Of a stretch of DNA of 64,000 bases, positions 46,470-55,827 are shown in pieces; within the stretch, counting starts at the first letter, position 1; every line of letters begins with the position of its first letter. The position numbers and the translations under genes are program-made. The stretch covers positions 3,361,001-3,425,000 of the forward strand of contig NZ_CP043627.1 in assembly GCF_016804325.1 (NCBI RefSeq). Direction: 5' to 3'. Below the pieces are notes generated by a model, which saw only the letters and a program-made list of their open reading frames with translations, ran no database searches and had not been told where the DNA came from. Source of the DNA: Methylobacterium aquaticum. GTDB lineage: Bacteria; Pseudomonadota; Alphaproteobacteria; Rhizobiales; Beijerinckiaceae.

Positions 46470-48488
46470 TCAGAACACCTCTTCCCGCCGCGGCTCCGAA
46501 TCCTCCGCCTCGCGCTTCGCGATCGACCGCTCGACCACTTTGGCGAGGCCGACCATAATCGTGTCGAGCGCGTAGTCCTTCGGGGTGTAGATCGCCGCCA
46601 CGCCCATGTTCTTCAGCACCAGCTCGTCCTCCGACGAGATGATGCCGCCGACGACGACCGGGATGTGGTCGAGACCCTCTTTGCGCAGCAGCGCCCGGAC
46701 CTCGCGCACCAGCGGAACGTGCGAGCCCGACAGGATCGACAGGCCGATGATGTGGGCGTTGCGCTCGCGCGCCTTGGCGACGATCTCCGTCGGGGTCTGG
46801 CGGATGCCGTCATAGGTCACGTCGAAGCCGACGTCGCGGGCGCGCAAGGCGATCTGCTCGGCGCCGTTCGAGTGGCCGTCGAGGCCGGGCTTGCCGACGA
46901 CGAGCTTGGGCGCCTCGCCCAGGCGCTCGCCGAGATCGGCGATGAGGAGGCGCGCCTCCTCGGCCGCCCCCGAAGTGACGGTCTCAGGGGTCACGCCGGT
47001 GGGGGCGCGGTACTCGCCGAAGACCTGGCGCAGGCGCTCGCCCCACTCGCCGGTGGTGACCCCGGCCTTGGCGCAGGCGATCGAGGCCGGCATCACGTTG
47101 CGGCCCTCGCGGGCCGAGGCCTCGAGCTCGTCGAGGGCCGCCGCGACGGCCGCCGCATCGCGCTGGGCGCGCCACGCCTTGATGCGGCCTTGCGCCTCCA
47201 TCTCGACGGTCTCGGAGACGGTGAAGATCGCCCCGTCGCCGGCGGTGAGCGGCGAGGGCTCGCCGTTCTGGAACTTGTTGACGCCGACCACGACCTGCTC
47301 GCCGCGCTCGATCGCGGCGATGCGCTTCGCGTTCGATTCGACGAGCGCCCGCTTCATCAAGCCGGTCTCGATCGCCGTCACCGCGCCGCCGAGCGCCCCG
47401 ATCCGGGCGAGCTCCGCCCGGGTCTCGGTCTTCAGGGCCTCGACCTTGGCGTCGATGGCGGTCGAGCCGTCGAAGATGTCGTCGTATTCGAGGAGATCGG
47501 TCTCGAAGGCGAGGATCTGCTGCATCCGCATCGACCATTGCTGGTCCCAGGGCCGCGGCAGGCCGAGCGCCTCGTTCCAGGCCGGCAGCTGCACCGCGCG
47601 GGCGCGGGCGCGCTTCGACAAAGTCACGGCCAGCATCTCGATCAGGATGCGGTGGACGTTGTTCTCGGGCTGCTGCTCGGTGAGGCCCAGCGAGTTCACC
47701 TGCACGCCGTAGCGGAAGATGCGCTTCCGCTCGTCGGTGATGCCGTAGCGATCGCGGGTGATCTCGTCCCAGAGATCGCTGAACGCCCGCATCTTGCAGA
47801 TCTCGGTGACGAAGCGCATGCCCGCATTCACGAAGAACGAGATCCGCCCGACCACGTCGGCGAAGCTCGCCTCGTCGAAATCGGGGTCGTCGCGCACCGT
47901 GTCGAGCACCGCGATGGCGACCGCCAGCGCGTAGGACAGTTCCTGGACCGGCGTCGCCCCCGCTTCCTGCAGGTGGTAGGAGCAGACGTTCATCGGGTTC
48001 CATTTCGGAACCTGGCTCGTCGTGAACAGGATCACGTCCTTGGTGAGCCGCAACGACGGCCCCGGCGGGAAGACGTAGGTGCCCCGCGACAGGTATTCCT
48101 TGATGATGTCGTTCTGGGTCGTGCCCTGGAGGGCCGAGAACGGCGCCCCCTGCTCCTCGGCCACCGCGAGATACAGGGCCAGCAGCCACGGGGCCGTGGC
48201 GTTGATGGTCATTGAGGTGTTCATCTGGGACAGCGGGATGTCCTGGAACAGGGTCCGCATGTCGCCGAGATGCGCGATCGAGACGCCGACCTTGCCGACC
48301 TCGCCCCGCGCCAGCTCGTGGTCGGGGTCGTAGCCGGTCTGGGTCGGCAGGTCGAAGGCGACCGACAGGCCGGTCTGCCCCTTGGCGAGGTTGCCGCGGT
48401 AGAGCGCGTTCGATTCCGCCGCCGTGGAATGGCCCGCATAGGTGCGGATGATCCACGGCTTGTCCCGCTTGACGTCCGGCTCGCCCAT
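46470..48488 (-). CDS. ecm: Ethylmalonyl-CoA mutase (B12-dependent)
   Basis: Converts ethylmalonyl-CoA to methylsuccinyl-CoA in the ethylmalonyl-CoA pathway for C2 assimilation; formerly called meaA. The 672-residue protein has the acyl-CoA mutase barrel (RTYAGHSTAAESNALYR, then NTSMTINATAPW, SYHLQEAGATPVQELSYALA) and a C-terminal B12-binding domain with GLDGHSNGAEQIA, the DxHxxG signature with the cobalt-ligand histidine, and VVVGGIISSEDE. The start at 48486-48488 (MGEPDVKRDK) fits the family. It is divergent from ccr, 201 bases apart, strongly suggesting joint control. Confidence 0.95.
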   Translation of the reverse strand: MGEPDVKRDKPWIIRTYAGHSTAAESNALYRGNLAKGQTGLSVAFDLPTQTGYDPDHELARGEVGKVGVSIAHLGDMRTLFQDIPLSQMNTSMTINATAPWLLALYLAVAEEQGAPFSALQGTTQNDIIKEYLSRGTYVFPPGPSLRLTKDVILFTTSQVPKWNPMNVCSYHLQEAGATPVQELSYALAVAIAVLDTVRDDPDFDEASFADVVGRISFFVNAGMRFVTEICKMRAFSDLWDEITRDRYGITDERKRIFRYGVQVNSLGLTEQQPENNVHRILIEMLAVTLSKRARARAVQLPAWNEALGLPRPWDQQWSMRMQQILAFETDLLEYDDIFDGSTAIDAKVEALKTETRAELARIGALGGAVTAIETGLMKRALVESNAKRIAAIERGEQVVVGVNKFQNGEPSPLTAGDGAIFTVSETVEMEAQGRIKAWRAQRDAAAVAAALDELEASAREGRNVMPASIACAKAGVTTGEWGERLRQVFGEYRAPTGVTPETVTSGAAEEARLLIADLGERLGEAPKLVVGKPGLDGHSNGAEQIALRARDVGFDVTYDGIRQTPTEIVAKARERNAHIIGLSILSGSHVPLVREVRALLRKEGLDHIPVVVGGIISSEDELVLKNMGVAAIYTPKDYALDTIMVGLAKVVERSIAKREAEDSEPRREEVF

Positions 48489-48689
48489 CTGCGCCCTCGC
48501 CCTCGTTGTCCGCTGTGCCCGCGGGCCCGGATGCCCGCCCTGACGCAGCAATGGTAACCCTACCCGGCTTGACCGTCATCCATGACGTAAGACCGACGCC
48601 ACGGCCACGTCGCCAAATGGGCTATTGAGGCCCCTTGGAACGGCGCTAGAATTCTCGGTGCAGTGCATCATACCGAGGGAGGGTCCGCA
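48489..48689. promoter_or_regulatory. Shared divergent control region of ecm and ccr
   Basis: 201 bases lie between the two start codons, the only place for both promoters. A gagggagggtccgca ribosome site precedes ccr. I see no clear palindromic operator; a CcrR-like TetR regulator is known to bind upstream of ccr in Methylobacterium, but I cannot place that site. Confidence 0.55.
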
Positions 48690-49985
48690 ATGGCAGCGAG
48701 CGCCGCGCTGGAACCGGTGGCAAAGAGTGGGCCCCAGGTGAAGGATCTCTACGAGATCGGCGAGATTCCGCCGCTCGGCCACGTCCCGGCGAAGATGTAT
48801 GCCTGGGCGATCCGCCGCGAGCGCCACGGGCCGCCGGAAACCTCGATGCAGATCGAGGTTTTGCCGACCTGGGCGATCGGCGACGACGAGGTGCTCGTCC
48901 TCGTGATGGCCGCCGGCGTCAACTACAACGGCGTCTGGGCCGGCCTCGGCGAGCCGATCTCGCCGTTCGACGTCCACAAGGCCGATTTCCACATCGCCGG
49001 CTCCGATGCCTCGGGCATCGTCTGGGCGGTCGGCGCCAAGGTGAAGCGCTGGAAGGTCGGCGACGAGGTCATCGTCCACTGCAACCAGGACGACGGCGAC
49101 GACGAGGAATGTAACGGCGGCGACCCGATGTTCTCGCCGACGCAGCGCATCTGGGGCTACGAGACCCCGGACGGTTCCTTCGGCCAGTTCTGCCGGGTGC
49201 AGTCGCGCCAGCTGATGCACCGGCCCAAGCACCTGACCTGGGAAGAGAGCGCCTGCTACACGCTCACGCTGGCCACCGCCTACCGGATGCTGTTCGGCCA
49301 CGCGCCGCACACGATCAAGCCGGGCCAGAACGTGCTGATCTGGGGCGCCTCGGGCGGCCTCGGCGTGTTCGGCGTGCAGCTCTGCGCGGCGGCCGGCGCC
49401 AACGCCATCGCGGTGATCTCCGACGAGTCGAAGCGCGACTACGTCATGAGCCTGGGCGCCAAGGGCGTCATCAACCGCAAGGACTTCAACTGCTGGGGCC
49501 AGCTGCCCAAGGTGAACTCGCCCGAGTTCAACGAGTGGACCAAGGAAGCCCGCAAGTTCGGCAAGGCGATCTGGGACATCACCGGCAAGGGCAACGACGT
49601 CGACATCGTGTTCGAGCATCCCGGAGAGGCGACCTTCCCGGTCTCGGCGCTGGTGGTGAAGCGCGGCGGCATGGTGGTGTTCTGCGCCGGCACGACCGGC
49701 TTCAACATCACCTTCGACGCCCGCTACGTCTGGATGCGGCAGAAGCGCATCCAGGGCTCGCACTTCGCCCACCTGAAGCAGGCGGCCGCCGCCAACCAGT
49801 TCGTCATCGACCGCCGGGTCGATCCCTGCATGAGCGAGCTCTTCCCCTGGGACAAGATCCCGGAGGCCCACACCAAGATGTGGAAGAACCAGCACGCCCC
49901 GGGCAACATGGCGGTGCTGGTGAACTCGCCGCGTCCGGGCCTGCGGACCTTCGACGACGTGCTGGAGCTGTCCGGCTCCCGCTGA
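48690..49985 (+). CDS. ccr: Crotonyl-CoA carboxylase/reductase
   Basis: The key enzyme of the ethylmalonyl-CoA pathway: NADPH-dependent reductive carboxylation of crotonyl-CoA to ethylmalonyl-CoA. The 431-residue medium-chain dehydrogenase fold shows YEIGEIPPLGHVPAKMYAW and AAGVNYNGVWAGLG near the N-terminus, the nucleotide-binding loop WGASGGLGVFGVQLCAAAGA, and the characteristic VFEHPGEATFPVSALVVKRGG. The ATG at 48690 (MAASAALEPV) is preceded by a good ribosome site. Adjacent ecm is its pathway partner. Confidence 0.96.
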   Translation: MAASAALEPVAKSGPQVKDLYEIGEIPPLGHVPAKMYAWAIRRERHGPPETSMQIEVLPTWAIGDDEVLVLVMAAGVNYNGVWAGLGEPISPFDVHKADFHIAGSDASGIVWAVGAKVKRWKVGDEVIVHCNQDDGDDEECNGGDPMFSPTQRIWGYETPDGSFGQFCRVQSRQLMHRPKHLTWEESACYTLTLATAYRMLFGHAPHTIKPGQNVLIWGASGGLGVFGVQLCAAAGANAIAVISDESKRDYVMSLGAKGVINRKDFNCWGQLPKVNSPEFNEWTKEARKFGKAIWDITGKGNDVDIVFEHPGEATFPVSALVVKRGGMVVFCAGTTGFNITFDARYVWMRQKRIQGSHFAHLKQAAAANQFVIDRRVDPCMSELFPWDKIPEAHTKMWKNQHAPGNMAVLVNSPRPGLRTFDDVLELSGSR

Positions 49986-50041
49986 CGCGGGTTGCGCTTC
50001 CCGCCGCATCGGCGAGTTGCTAGAACACCTCCGAACTGACG

Positions 50042-50066
50042 CCGCGCGGGGACTTGCCCCGCGCGG
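50042..50066. terminator. GC-rich hairpin between ccr and leuD
   Basis: ccgcgcgggg pairs exactly with ccccgcgcgg around a five-base loop, 57 bases after the ccr stop and 25 before the leuD start. It could end the ccr transcript or sit in the leuD leader. Confidence 0.5.
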
Positions 50067-50090
50067 TGCGCATCTCGGACGAAGCGAATC

Positions 50091-50693
50091 ATGGAAAAGT
50101 TCACCGTGCTGGAGGGCGTTGCGGCCCCGCTGCCGATCGTCAACGTCGACACCGACCGCATCATCCCCAAGCAGTACCTCAAGACGATCAAGCGCACCGG
50201 CCTCGGCAAGGGCCTGTTCTCCGAGATGCGCTACCGCGACGACGGCTCGGAGAATCCCGACTTCGTCCTCAACCAGCCGGCCTACCGCAACGCCAAGATC
50301 CTGGTCGCGGGCGACAATTTCGGCTGCGGCTCCTCGCGCGAGCACGCCCCCTGGGCCCTGGCCGATTTCGGCATCCGCTGCATCATCTCGACGAGCTTTG
50401 CCGACATCTTCTTCAACAACAGCGCCAAGAACGGCATCCTGCTGATCACGGTGTCGCCGGAGGACCTGGAGAAGCTCCTCGACGACGCCAATCGCGGCGC
50501 CAACGCGACGCTGACGATCGACCTCGAGAACCAGCTCATCAAGGGGCCGGACGGCGGCACCCTGCATTTCGACATCGATCCGGGCCGCAAGCACAACCTG
50601 CTCAACGGCCTCGACGATATCGGCCTGACCCTGGAGAAGGCGCCGGCGATCGACGCCTACGAGCAGAAGCTCGCCGAGCGGCCCTGGGCCTGA
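50091..50693 (+). CDS. leuD: 3-isopropylmalate dehydratase small subunit
   Basis: With LeuC it isomerises 2- and 3-isopropylmalate in leucine biosynthesis. The 200 residues match the swivelling small-subunit fold: [17 protein letters not shown] at the N-terminus, [17 protein letters not shown] in the centre and [16 protein letters not shown]. leuC and leuB are not in this window, so leuD is apart from the rest of the pathway here. Confidence 0.95.
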   Translation: MEKFTVLEGVAAPLPIVNVDTDRIIPKQYLKTIKRTGLGKGLFSEMRYRDDGSENPDFVLNQPAYRNAKILVAGDNFGCGSSREHAPWALADFGIRCIISTSFADIFFNNSAKNGILLITVSPEDLEKLLDDANRGANATLTIDLENQLIKGPDGGTLHFDIDPGRKHNLLNGLDDIGLTLEKAPAIDAYEQKLAERPWA

Positions 50694-50733
50694 GCGCTTG
50701 CTTGGTTAGTCTCTCCAGATATCAAAACCACCT

Positions 50734-50769
50734 CGTCATTCCGGGGCCGCGCAGCGGAGCCCGGAATCC
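50734..50769. repeat. Left half of a family C repeat interrupted by the IS element
   Basis: cgtcattccggggccgcgcagcggagcccggaatcc, the full outer arm, stops where the insertion sequence begins. Its other part continues at 52236. Confidence 0.88.
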
Positions 50770-50785
50770 ATATGTGGACGGCCCC

Positions 50786-51106
50786 TTCTCGCAAGCGGAA
50801 AATTCCGGCCAAGCTTTCGCGTTGCATCCATATGTCCGGCCTTGGTGCGGCCCTGGGGCCGCGGCCAAAATGGTGGTTCGCGACACGCTCTCCCATCAGA
50901 AACACGGCCTCGAACGGCCCCTGGATTCCACGGATTTTTCGCGCGTCACAGACAGCGTAGCCGACCACTCATCTTCTGCTTGCAAGCTCACGGGCGCCTC
51001 ACCGGCTCCCAAACTCCTTCAATCCGCGCTGACCTCGCCTCGCCGACAAGACTGCCAGGCCCTGCTATACTGCCAAGCCCTGCTCCCGATCAGATCCTAC
51101 CCCCGA
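50786..51106 (-). ncRNA. Candidate bridge-RNA region of the IS1111-type element
   Basis: A non-coding stretch of 320 bases downstream of the transposase stop. In the IS1111 group, the guide (bridge) RNA that pairs with donor and target DNA is encoded in this position. It contains several short inverted pairs, for example ggccttggtgcggcc and a repeated cccgatcag near 51093. I cannot draw the RNA fold; the call is by position and family. Confidence 0.4.
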
Positions 51107-52159
51107 TCAGGCCTGGGCCGGCGCAGCCCCGCCCACAGCAGCGCCGGCCCAGGCCGGGTCGTACGAGCCCCCGCTCACCAGAAGACGCCAGGCAATCCGC
51201 GCCAGCTTGTTGGCCAGCGCCACCGCCACCACCTTCATCGGCTTGCGTGCCAGAAGCCCCGTCAGCCAGCCTTTCAGCCCGCCGCTGCCCGGCTTGTGGT
51301 GACGCAACACCGCCATCGCGCCAGCCACCAGCACGCTGCGCAACTGCTCGTCACCCGCTCGCGTGATCCCGCCTAGCCGCTGGCGGCCCGCCGTCGAGTG
51401 GTCCTTGGGCGTCAGGCCCAGCCACGCCGCGAAGTCCCGGCCGCTGTCGAACGCCGCGGGATCGGGCGTCTTCATCACCAGCAACGCCGAGGCGACCGGA
51501 CCCAGCCCCGGCACCTCGCTCAGCCGCTGGCAGGTCGTGTTCTCCCGCTGCCAGAGCTTGAGCTGGCGGTCAGCCTCTTGCACCCGCTCGTCAGCATCCT
51601 GGTACTCCTCCCATAGATCCGCAAACAGCGTGCGGGCCAGGTCCGGCACTGCCGGCTCCTTCGCGAAGCGCTCCGCCAGGTCCGCGAGATGGGCCAGACC
51701 CTGCGGGACCGTGAGCCCGAACTCGGCCGCGTAGCCGCGCAGGCTGTTGCTGATCTGGGTGCGCCGCTTCAGCCGCTGCTCGCGCAGGCCCGCCAGCATC
51801 TGCGCGGCCTGCTGCTCGGGCGTCTTGACCGGCACGTAACGCATCTGCGGCCGGCTGGCTGCCTCGCACAGGGCTGCCGCGTCCCGGGCGTCGTTCTTGG
51901 AGCGCAGCACGTAGGGCTTGACCAATTGCGGAGCGATCAGCCGGACCGTGTGGCCCATCGCCCCCAGCGTGCGGGCCCAGTAGTGCGACGCCGCACAGGC
52001 CTCCAGCACCACCAGGCAGGCCGGCTGCTTCTCGAAGAACTCCTGCATCTTGGTCCGGGTCAGCTTCTGCTTCAGGACCACAGCCTCGGACGCATCGACG
52101 CCGTGCAGCTGAAAACTTCCCTTGGACGTATCCAGCCCAATGCGGGTAACCTCGGTCAT
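51107..52159 (-). CDS. IS110-family transposase (DEDD recombinase)
   Basis: A 350-residue recombinase. The N-terminal RuvC-like domain has IGLDTSKGSFQLHG (first Asp), VVLEACAASHYWARTLG (Glu) and KNDARDAAALCEAA (Asp-Asp), the DEDD set. The C-terminal domain has VPGLGPVASALLVMKTPDP, FAAWLGLTPKDHSTAGRQRLGGIT and the serine region, as in family members. Length fits the IS1111 group rather than the larger IS110 group. The start at 52157-52159 (MTEVTRIGLD) has gaggagg upstream. The gene appears intact, so the element may be active. Confidence 0.94.
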   Translation of the reverse strand: MTEVTRIGLDTSKGSFQLHGVDASEAVVLKQKLTRTKMQEFFEKQPACLVVLEACAASHYWARTLGAMGHTVRLIAPQLVKPYVLRSKNDARDAAALCEAASRPQMRYVPVKTPEQQAAQMLAGLREQRLKRRTQISNSLRGYAAEFGLTVPQGLAHLADLAERFAKEPAVPDLARTLFADLWEEYQDADERVQEADRQLKLWQRENTTCQRLSEVPGLGPVASALLVMKTPDPAAFDSGRDFAAWLGLTPKDHSTAGRQRLGGITRAGDEQLRSVLVAGAMAVLRHHKPGSGGLKGWLTGLLARKPMKVVAVALANKLARIAWRLLVSGGSYDPAWAGAAVGGAAPAQA

Positions 52160-52235
52160 GGACGGCCTCCTCGGATGAGATCCCAACGACCTCATTCTGG
52201 CACACTGATGCCGATCGGGGGGCCGTCCACACCAT

Positions 52236-52337
52236 CAGACACTCAGTTGGACGAGAAAGAGGCGGAACGCTCGCCGCTCTGTTCTGGATCACCTGCGGTT
52301 CTGGATTCCGGGCTCCGCTGCGCGGCCCCGGAATGAC
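52236..52337. repeat. Right part of the family C repeat interrupted by the IS element
   Basis: Starts cagacactcag, carries the ~60-base centre and ends ctggattccgggctccg and gcggccccggaatgac, the second outer arm. Joined to 50734-50769 it gives a normal family C element. Confidence 0.88.
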
Positions 52338-52596
52338 ACAGAGGGTGTCAAATCTGAGGAAGCCAATCAAACACCTTCGGAGTCCCCGCTCTCAGGTGGG
52401 CTGATCGACATGCAGGAGCGGTGTCGGCCGATATCTGCCCTGGCCCGACGGCTTAATGCGAAAAATAATCCCGTCCGGCCGAAGGGCGGTTCGTCGCGGC
52501 GAAACCCGTTTCAGTCTCCGATTCCATCAGGTTTTCCTTAACCCTGATGACGCCCTATTCCGGTGCTTGGATCGGCGAAACGGGAGAGATTTCTGC

Positions 52597-53796
52597 ATGA
52601 CACGGCGCGCGACCCTCACGGCCGCCACCCTGCTCTGCCTCGCCGGGTTCGGCCTGCCGCAGGCGGCTTTGGCGGATTTCCGCTCCTGCCTCGCCGGCAT
52701 CGGCCAGGATGCGGCGGCGGCCGGCGTCTCGCCGGCGGCGTTCCAGGCGGCGACGGCGGGCATCGCCTTCGACGACAAGGTGATCGAGCTGTCCCAGGCC
52801 CAGCCCGAGTTCAAGACACCGATCTGGGACTACATGGCCGCCCTCGTGGACGACGAGCGGGTCGATGACGGCCGCGCCGCCATGCGCCAGCACGCCAACG
52901 CCCTCGCCCAGGCCGAGGCGCGCTACGGCGTCGACCGCTACACCATCGCGGCGGTGTGGGGCGTCGAATCGAATTTCGGTAAGAACCTCGGCAAGATGCC
53001 GCTGGTGCAGTCGCTCGCGACGCTCGCCTGCGGCGGCACCCGCCGGCGCGAGTTCTTCCGCAGCGAGTTGATCGCCACCCTCAAGATCATCGACCGCGGC
53101 GACATCGCGCCCGAGCGCCTGACCGGCTCCTGGGCCGGCGCCTTCGGCCAGACCCAGTTCATGCCGACCACCTATCAGCGCCTCGCGGTCGACCTCGACG
53201 GCGACGGGCGGCGCGACGTGGTCGATTCGGTGCCGGACGCGGTCGGCTCCACCGCCAACTTCCTGCGCGTCGCCAAGTGGCACAACGGCCAGCCCTGGGG
53301 CTACGAGGTGCGGCTGCCCCGCGGCTTCAACGTCGCGGCGGCCGGGCGCAAGAACAAGAAGCCGGTGGCGCACTGGGCCTCGCTCGGCGTCACCCGGATC
53401 GACGGGCGGCCGCTCTCCGGCGAGGGACCGGTAGGCATCCTGGCGCCGGCCGGCGCCGACGGGCCGGCCTTCGTGGTGACGAAGAACTTCGACGCGATCT
53501 ACTCCTACAACGCCGCCGAATCCTACGGGCTCGCCATCGCGGTCCTGTCCGACCGCCTGCGCGGCAAGGGCGGCGTGCAGACCGCCTGGCCGACCGACGA
53601 CCCACCCCTGTCCCGGGCCGAGCGCCGCAGCCTGCAGAGCGCGCTCACCGCCCGCGGCTACGATGTCGGCGAGCCGGACGGCAAGGTCGGCGCGAAGACC
53701 CGCGAGGCGATCAAGGACATCGAGCGCCGGCTCGGCATGCCGCAGACCGGGCGGCCCGGCGGCAAGGTGCTTGAGGCGCTGTTGCGGGGTAATTGA
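52597..53796 (+). CDS. Lytic murein transglycosylase (MltB family) with peptidoglycan-binding domain
   Basis: Cleaves peptidoglycan glycan strands with 1,6-anhydro ring formation in the periplasm. The 399-residue protein has a signal peptide (MTRRATLTAA to about 26), the MltB-type catalytic domain with AAVWGVESNFGKNLG (catalytic Glu) and GSWAGAFGQTQFMPTTYQ, and YNAAESYGLAIAVLSDRL. The final 65 residues form a PG_binding_1 domain: LQSALTARGYDVGEPDGKVGAKTREAI. No lipobox is seen, so it is a soluble form. Start ATG at 52597, after gggagag. Confidence 0.92.
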   Translation: MTRRATLTAATLLCLAGFGLPQAALADFRSCLAGIGQDAAAAGVSPAAFQAATAGIAFDDKVIELSQAQPEFKTPIWDYMAALVDDERVDDGRAAMRQHANALAQAEARYGVDRYTIAAVWGVESNFGKNLGKMPLVQSLATLACGGTRRREFFRSELIATLKIIDRGDIAPERLTGSWAGAFGQTQFMPTTYQRLAVDLDGDGRRDVVDSVPDAVGSTANFLRVAKWHNGQPWGYEVRLPRGFNVAAAGRKNKKPVAHWASLGVTRIDGRPLSGEGPVGILAPAGADGPAFVVTKNFDAIYSYNAAESYGLAIAVLSDRLRGKGGVQTAWPTDDPPLSRAERRSLQSALTARGYDVGEPDGKVGAKTREAIKDIERRLGMPQTGRPGGKVLEALLRGN

Positions 53797-53925
53797 GCGC
53801 CGGTCTCCGCCCTCCCCTCGCGCGGCGACGCGCGGGGGAGCGGCGTCGTCCCATATCGTTCGTTCCTACTTCTGGCCGCACTATCAGCGACGGGGGTGCG
53901 CCGTAACCGGCTTTCCCACCCGCGA

Positions 53926-54045
53926 CCTCATCCTGAGGTGCGACTGAAAGGAGCCTCGAAGGAGGGCTCCAGTTAGCTCAGAGACGTCTGGAGCCCTCCT
54001 TCGAGGTCAGTCGATCTTCGATCGACTAACACCTCAGGATGAGGT
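53926..54045. repeat. Palindromic repeat family B, copy 4
   Basis: Begins cctcatcctgaggtgcgac, inner arms cgaaggagggctcca and tggagccctccttcg, ends cacctcaggatgaggtg. Lies between the converging lytic transglycosylase and dGTPase genes. Confidence 0.9.
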
Positions 54046-54124
54046 GGTGGATGGGAGCGGCGAACGTACCGCTGAGCCCTAGCGCCGGGTCTTACAGTCC
54101 AATCATCTCGGTCCAATCCCCGGA

Positions 54125-55360
54125 TCACCCCTCCAGCCCCGGCCAGATCACCCAGTGCAGGTCCGGCGTCTCGGGAAACAGCCGGCGGTGCTGGCTGACC
54201 GCGTAATTGTCGGTCATGCCGGCGATGAAGTCGGCGACCCGGCGCGGGGTGCGGGGATCGTCGGGACCGGAGAGGCCGGCGCGCCATTCGTCGGGCATCC
54301 GGGTCGGGTCTTGCCGGAAGGCGGAGAACAGGTCCTCGACGATCGAGGCGGCGCGGCGGCGCACCGCCATCACGCCGGGATGGCGGTACATCCGGGCGAA
54401 CAGGAAGGTCTTGATGTCCCGGTCGGCCGCGGCCATCGCCTCCGAGAAGGCGACCACCGGAGCCGCGGCGTGGCGGATCGCGGCGGCGTCCGCGGGCTGC
54501 AACGCCGACAAGCGCCGCTCGGCCTCGGCGATCACATCCTCGACGAAGCGGGTGATGACCCGGCGGGCGAGCTCGTGCACAACCCGCGAGCGCTCGAGGC
54601 CCGGATAGGTCCGCCGGATCTCGTCGAGGAGGCCGTCCAGGAACGGCACCTCCGCCAGGTCGTCGAGGCGGAACAGGTCGGCGCGCAGGCCGTCGTCGAG
54701 GTCGTGGGCGTCGTAGGCGATGTCGTCGGCGAGCGCCGCCACCTGGGCCTCGGGCCCGGCGAAGGTCGACAGTTCCAGGTCGTTGACGGCGTTGTACTCG
54801 GTGATCGCCACCGGGATGCCGCCCGCCTCGTAATGCGGCGTCGGCCGCCCGTCGCGGGTCAGGAGCGGGCCGTTATGCTTGACCAGCCCTTCGAGCGTCT
54901 CCCAGGTCAGGTTGAGCCCGTCGAAGGTGGCGTAGCGGCGCTCCAGCCGCGTCACCAGCCGCAGGGCCTGGGCGTTGTGGTCGAAGCCGCCGTGATCGGC
55001 CATGCAGGCATGCAGGGCATCCTCACCGGTATGGCCGAAGCAGGTATGGCCGAGGTCGTGGGCGAGCGCGAGCGCCTCGGCCAGGTCCTCGTCGAGACCC
55101 AGCGCCCGGGCGAGCGCGCGGGCGATCTGGCTCACCTCCAGGGTGTGGGTCAGGCGGGTGCGGTAATGGTCGCCCTCGTGATGGACGAAGACCTGGGTCT
55201 TGTGCTTCAGCCGCCGGAAGGCCGCCGAATGCACGATCCGGTCGCGGTCGCGCTGGAAATCGGTGCGGGTCGGCGAGGCCGCCTCCGGGATCAGCCGCCC
55301 GCGCGACGCGAACGGGTCGCTGCCGAAGGGGGCCCGCCAGCGCTCGCCTGTCCGTCTCAC
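54125..55360 (-). CDS. dgt: dGTP triphosphohydrolase-like HD-domain protein
   Basis: Hydrolyses deoxynucleoside triphosphates, typically dGTP, to deoxynucleoside and tripolyphosphate. The 411-residue protein has the family's N-terminal [27 protein letters not shown], the HD metal motifs in [13 protein letters not shown] and [21 protein letters not shown], and [15 protein letters not shown] further on. I propose a GTG start at 55358-55360 after a gaggggag site; an upstream codon could add 15 residues. It is divergent from erpA across about 90 bases. Confidence 0.9.
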   Translation of the reverse strand: MRRTGERWRAPFGSDPFASRGRLIPEAASPTRTDFQRDRDRIVHSAAFRRLKHKTQVFVHHEGDHYRTRLTHTLEVSQIARALARALGLDEDLAEALALAHDLGHTCFGHTGEDALHACMADHGGFDHNAQALRLVTRLERRYATFDGLNLTWETLEGLVKHNGPLLTRDGRPTPHYEAGGIPVAITEYNAVNDLELSTFAGPEAQVAALADDIAYDAHDLDDGLRADLFRLDDLAEVPFLDGLLDEIRRTYPGLERSRVVHELARRVITRFVEDVIAEAERRLSALQPADAAAIRHAAAPVVAFSEAMAAADRDIKTFLFARMYRHPGVMAVRRRAASIVEDLFSAFRQDPTRMPDEWRAGLSGPDDPRTPRRVADFIAGMTDNYAVSQHRRLFPETPDLHWVIWPGLEG

Positions 55361-55452
55361 GTTCCCGCTCCCCTCTCGCGCCGCTGTTGCGGCGCACGCC
55401 CGCACTTCTTATGTTGCCATCGCACGCCGGACCCCCACCCGAGAAGCCGTCG

Positions 55453-55779
55453 ATGACCCCGATCACCCTGACGTCCCGCGCCGCCCGCCGCATCAACGAG
55501 ATCATGGGCGCCGAGCCCCCCGGCTCGATGCTGCGCATCAGCGTGAATGGCGGCGGCTGCTCCGGGTTCCAGTACGCCTTCGACATCGCGAAGGACCGCG
55601 CCGACGACGACCTGGCCGTGGAGCGCGACGGCGCGACGGTGCTGGTCGACCCGACCTCGCTCCCGTACATGGAGGGCGCGACGATCGATTTCGTCAACGA
55701 CCTGATCGGCCAGTCGTTCAAGATCGAGAACCCGCAGGCCACCGCCTCCTGCGGCTGCGGCACCTCGTTCTCCCTGTAA
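55453..55779 (+). CDS. erpA: Iron-sulfur cluster insertion protein
   Basis: An A-type carrier that delivers [Fe-S] clusters to target proteins. The 108-residue protein has the HesB/IscA fold with its three conserved cysteines: ISVNGGGCSGFQYAF and, at the C-terminus, ASCGCGTSFSL. The start at 55453 (MTPITLTSRA) fits family length. The next gene starts 48 bases later on the same strand. Confidence 0.94.
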   Translation: MTPITLTSRAARRINEIMGAEPPGSMLRISVNGGGCSGFQYAFDIAKDRADDDLAVERDGATVLVDPTSLPYMEGATIDFVNDLIGQSFKIENPQATASCGCGTSFSL

Positions 55780-55827
55780 TCCCGCTCTTCATCCCCCTCG
55801 CCTGCCACCGTTCCGGGACGTTCCGCC

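Larger units (their letters stand above)
50770..52235. mobile_element. IS110-family, IS1111-group insertion sequence (~1.47 kb)
   Basis: Boundaries come from comparison with the uninterrupted repeat at 39469: the target reads ggaatcc|cagacactcag. Just inside the ends lies a perfect 13 bp inverted repeat, tgtggacggcccc at 50773-50785 and ggggccgtccaca at 52219-52231, each 3-4 bases from the boundary. Such subterminal repeats define the IS1111 group. It holds one transposase gene, with 337 bases of non-coding DNA on its 3' side and 75 on its 5' side. No target duplication is evident, as normal for this family. Confidence 0.88.

Noticed and set aside
50772..50960. A 62-codon open frame inside the IS element's non-coding end
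   Set aside because: No homology and it begins within the inverted repeat; the region fits a non-coding guide RNA better.
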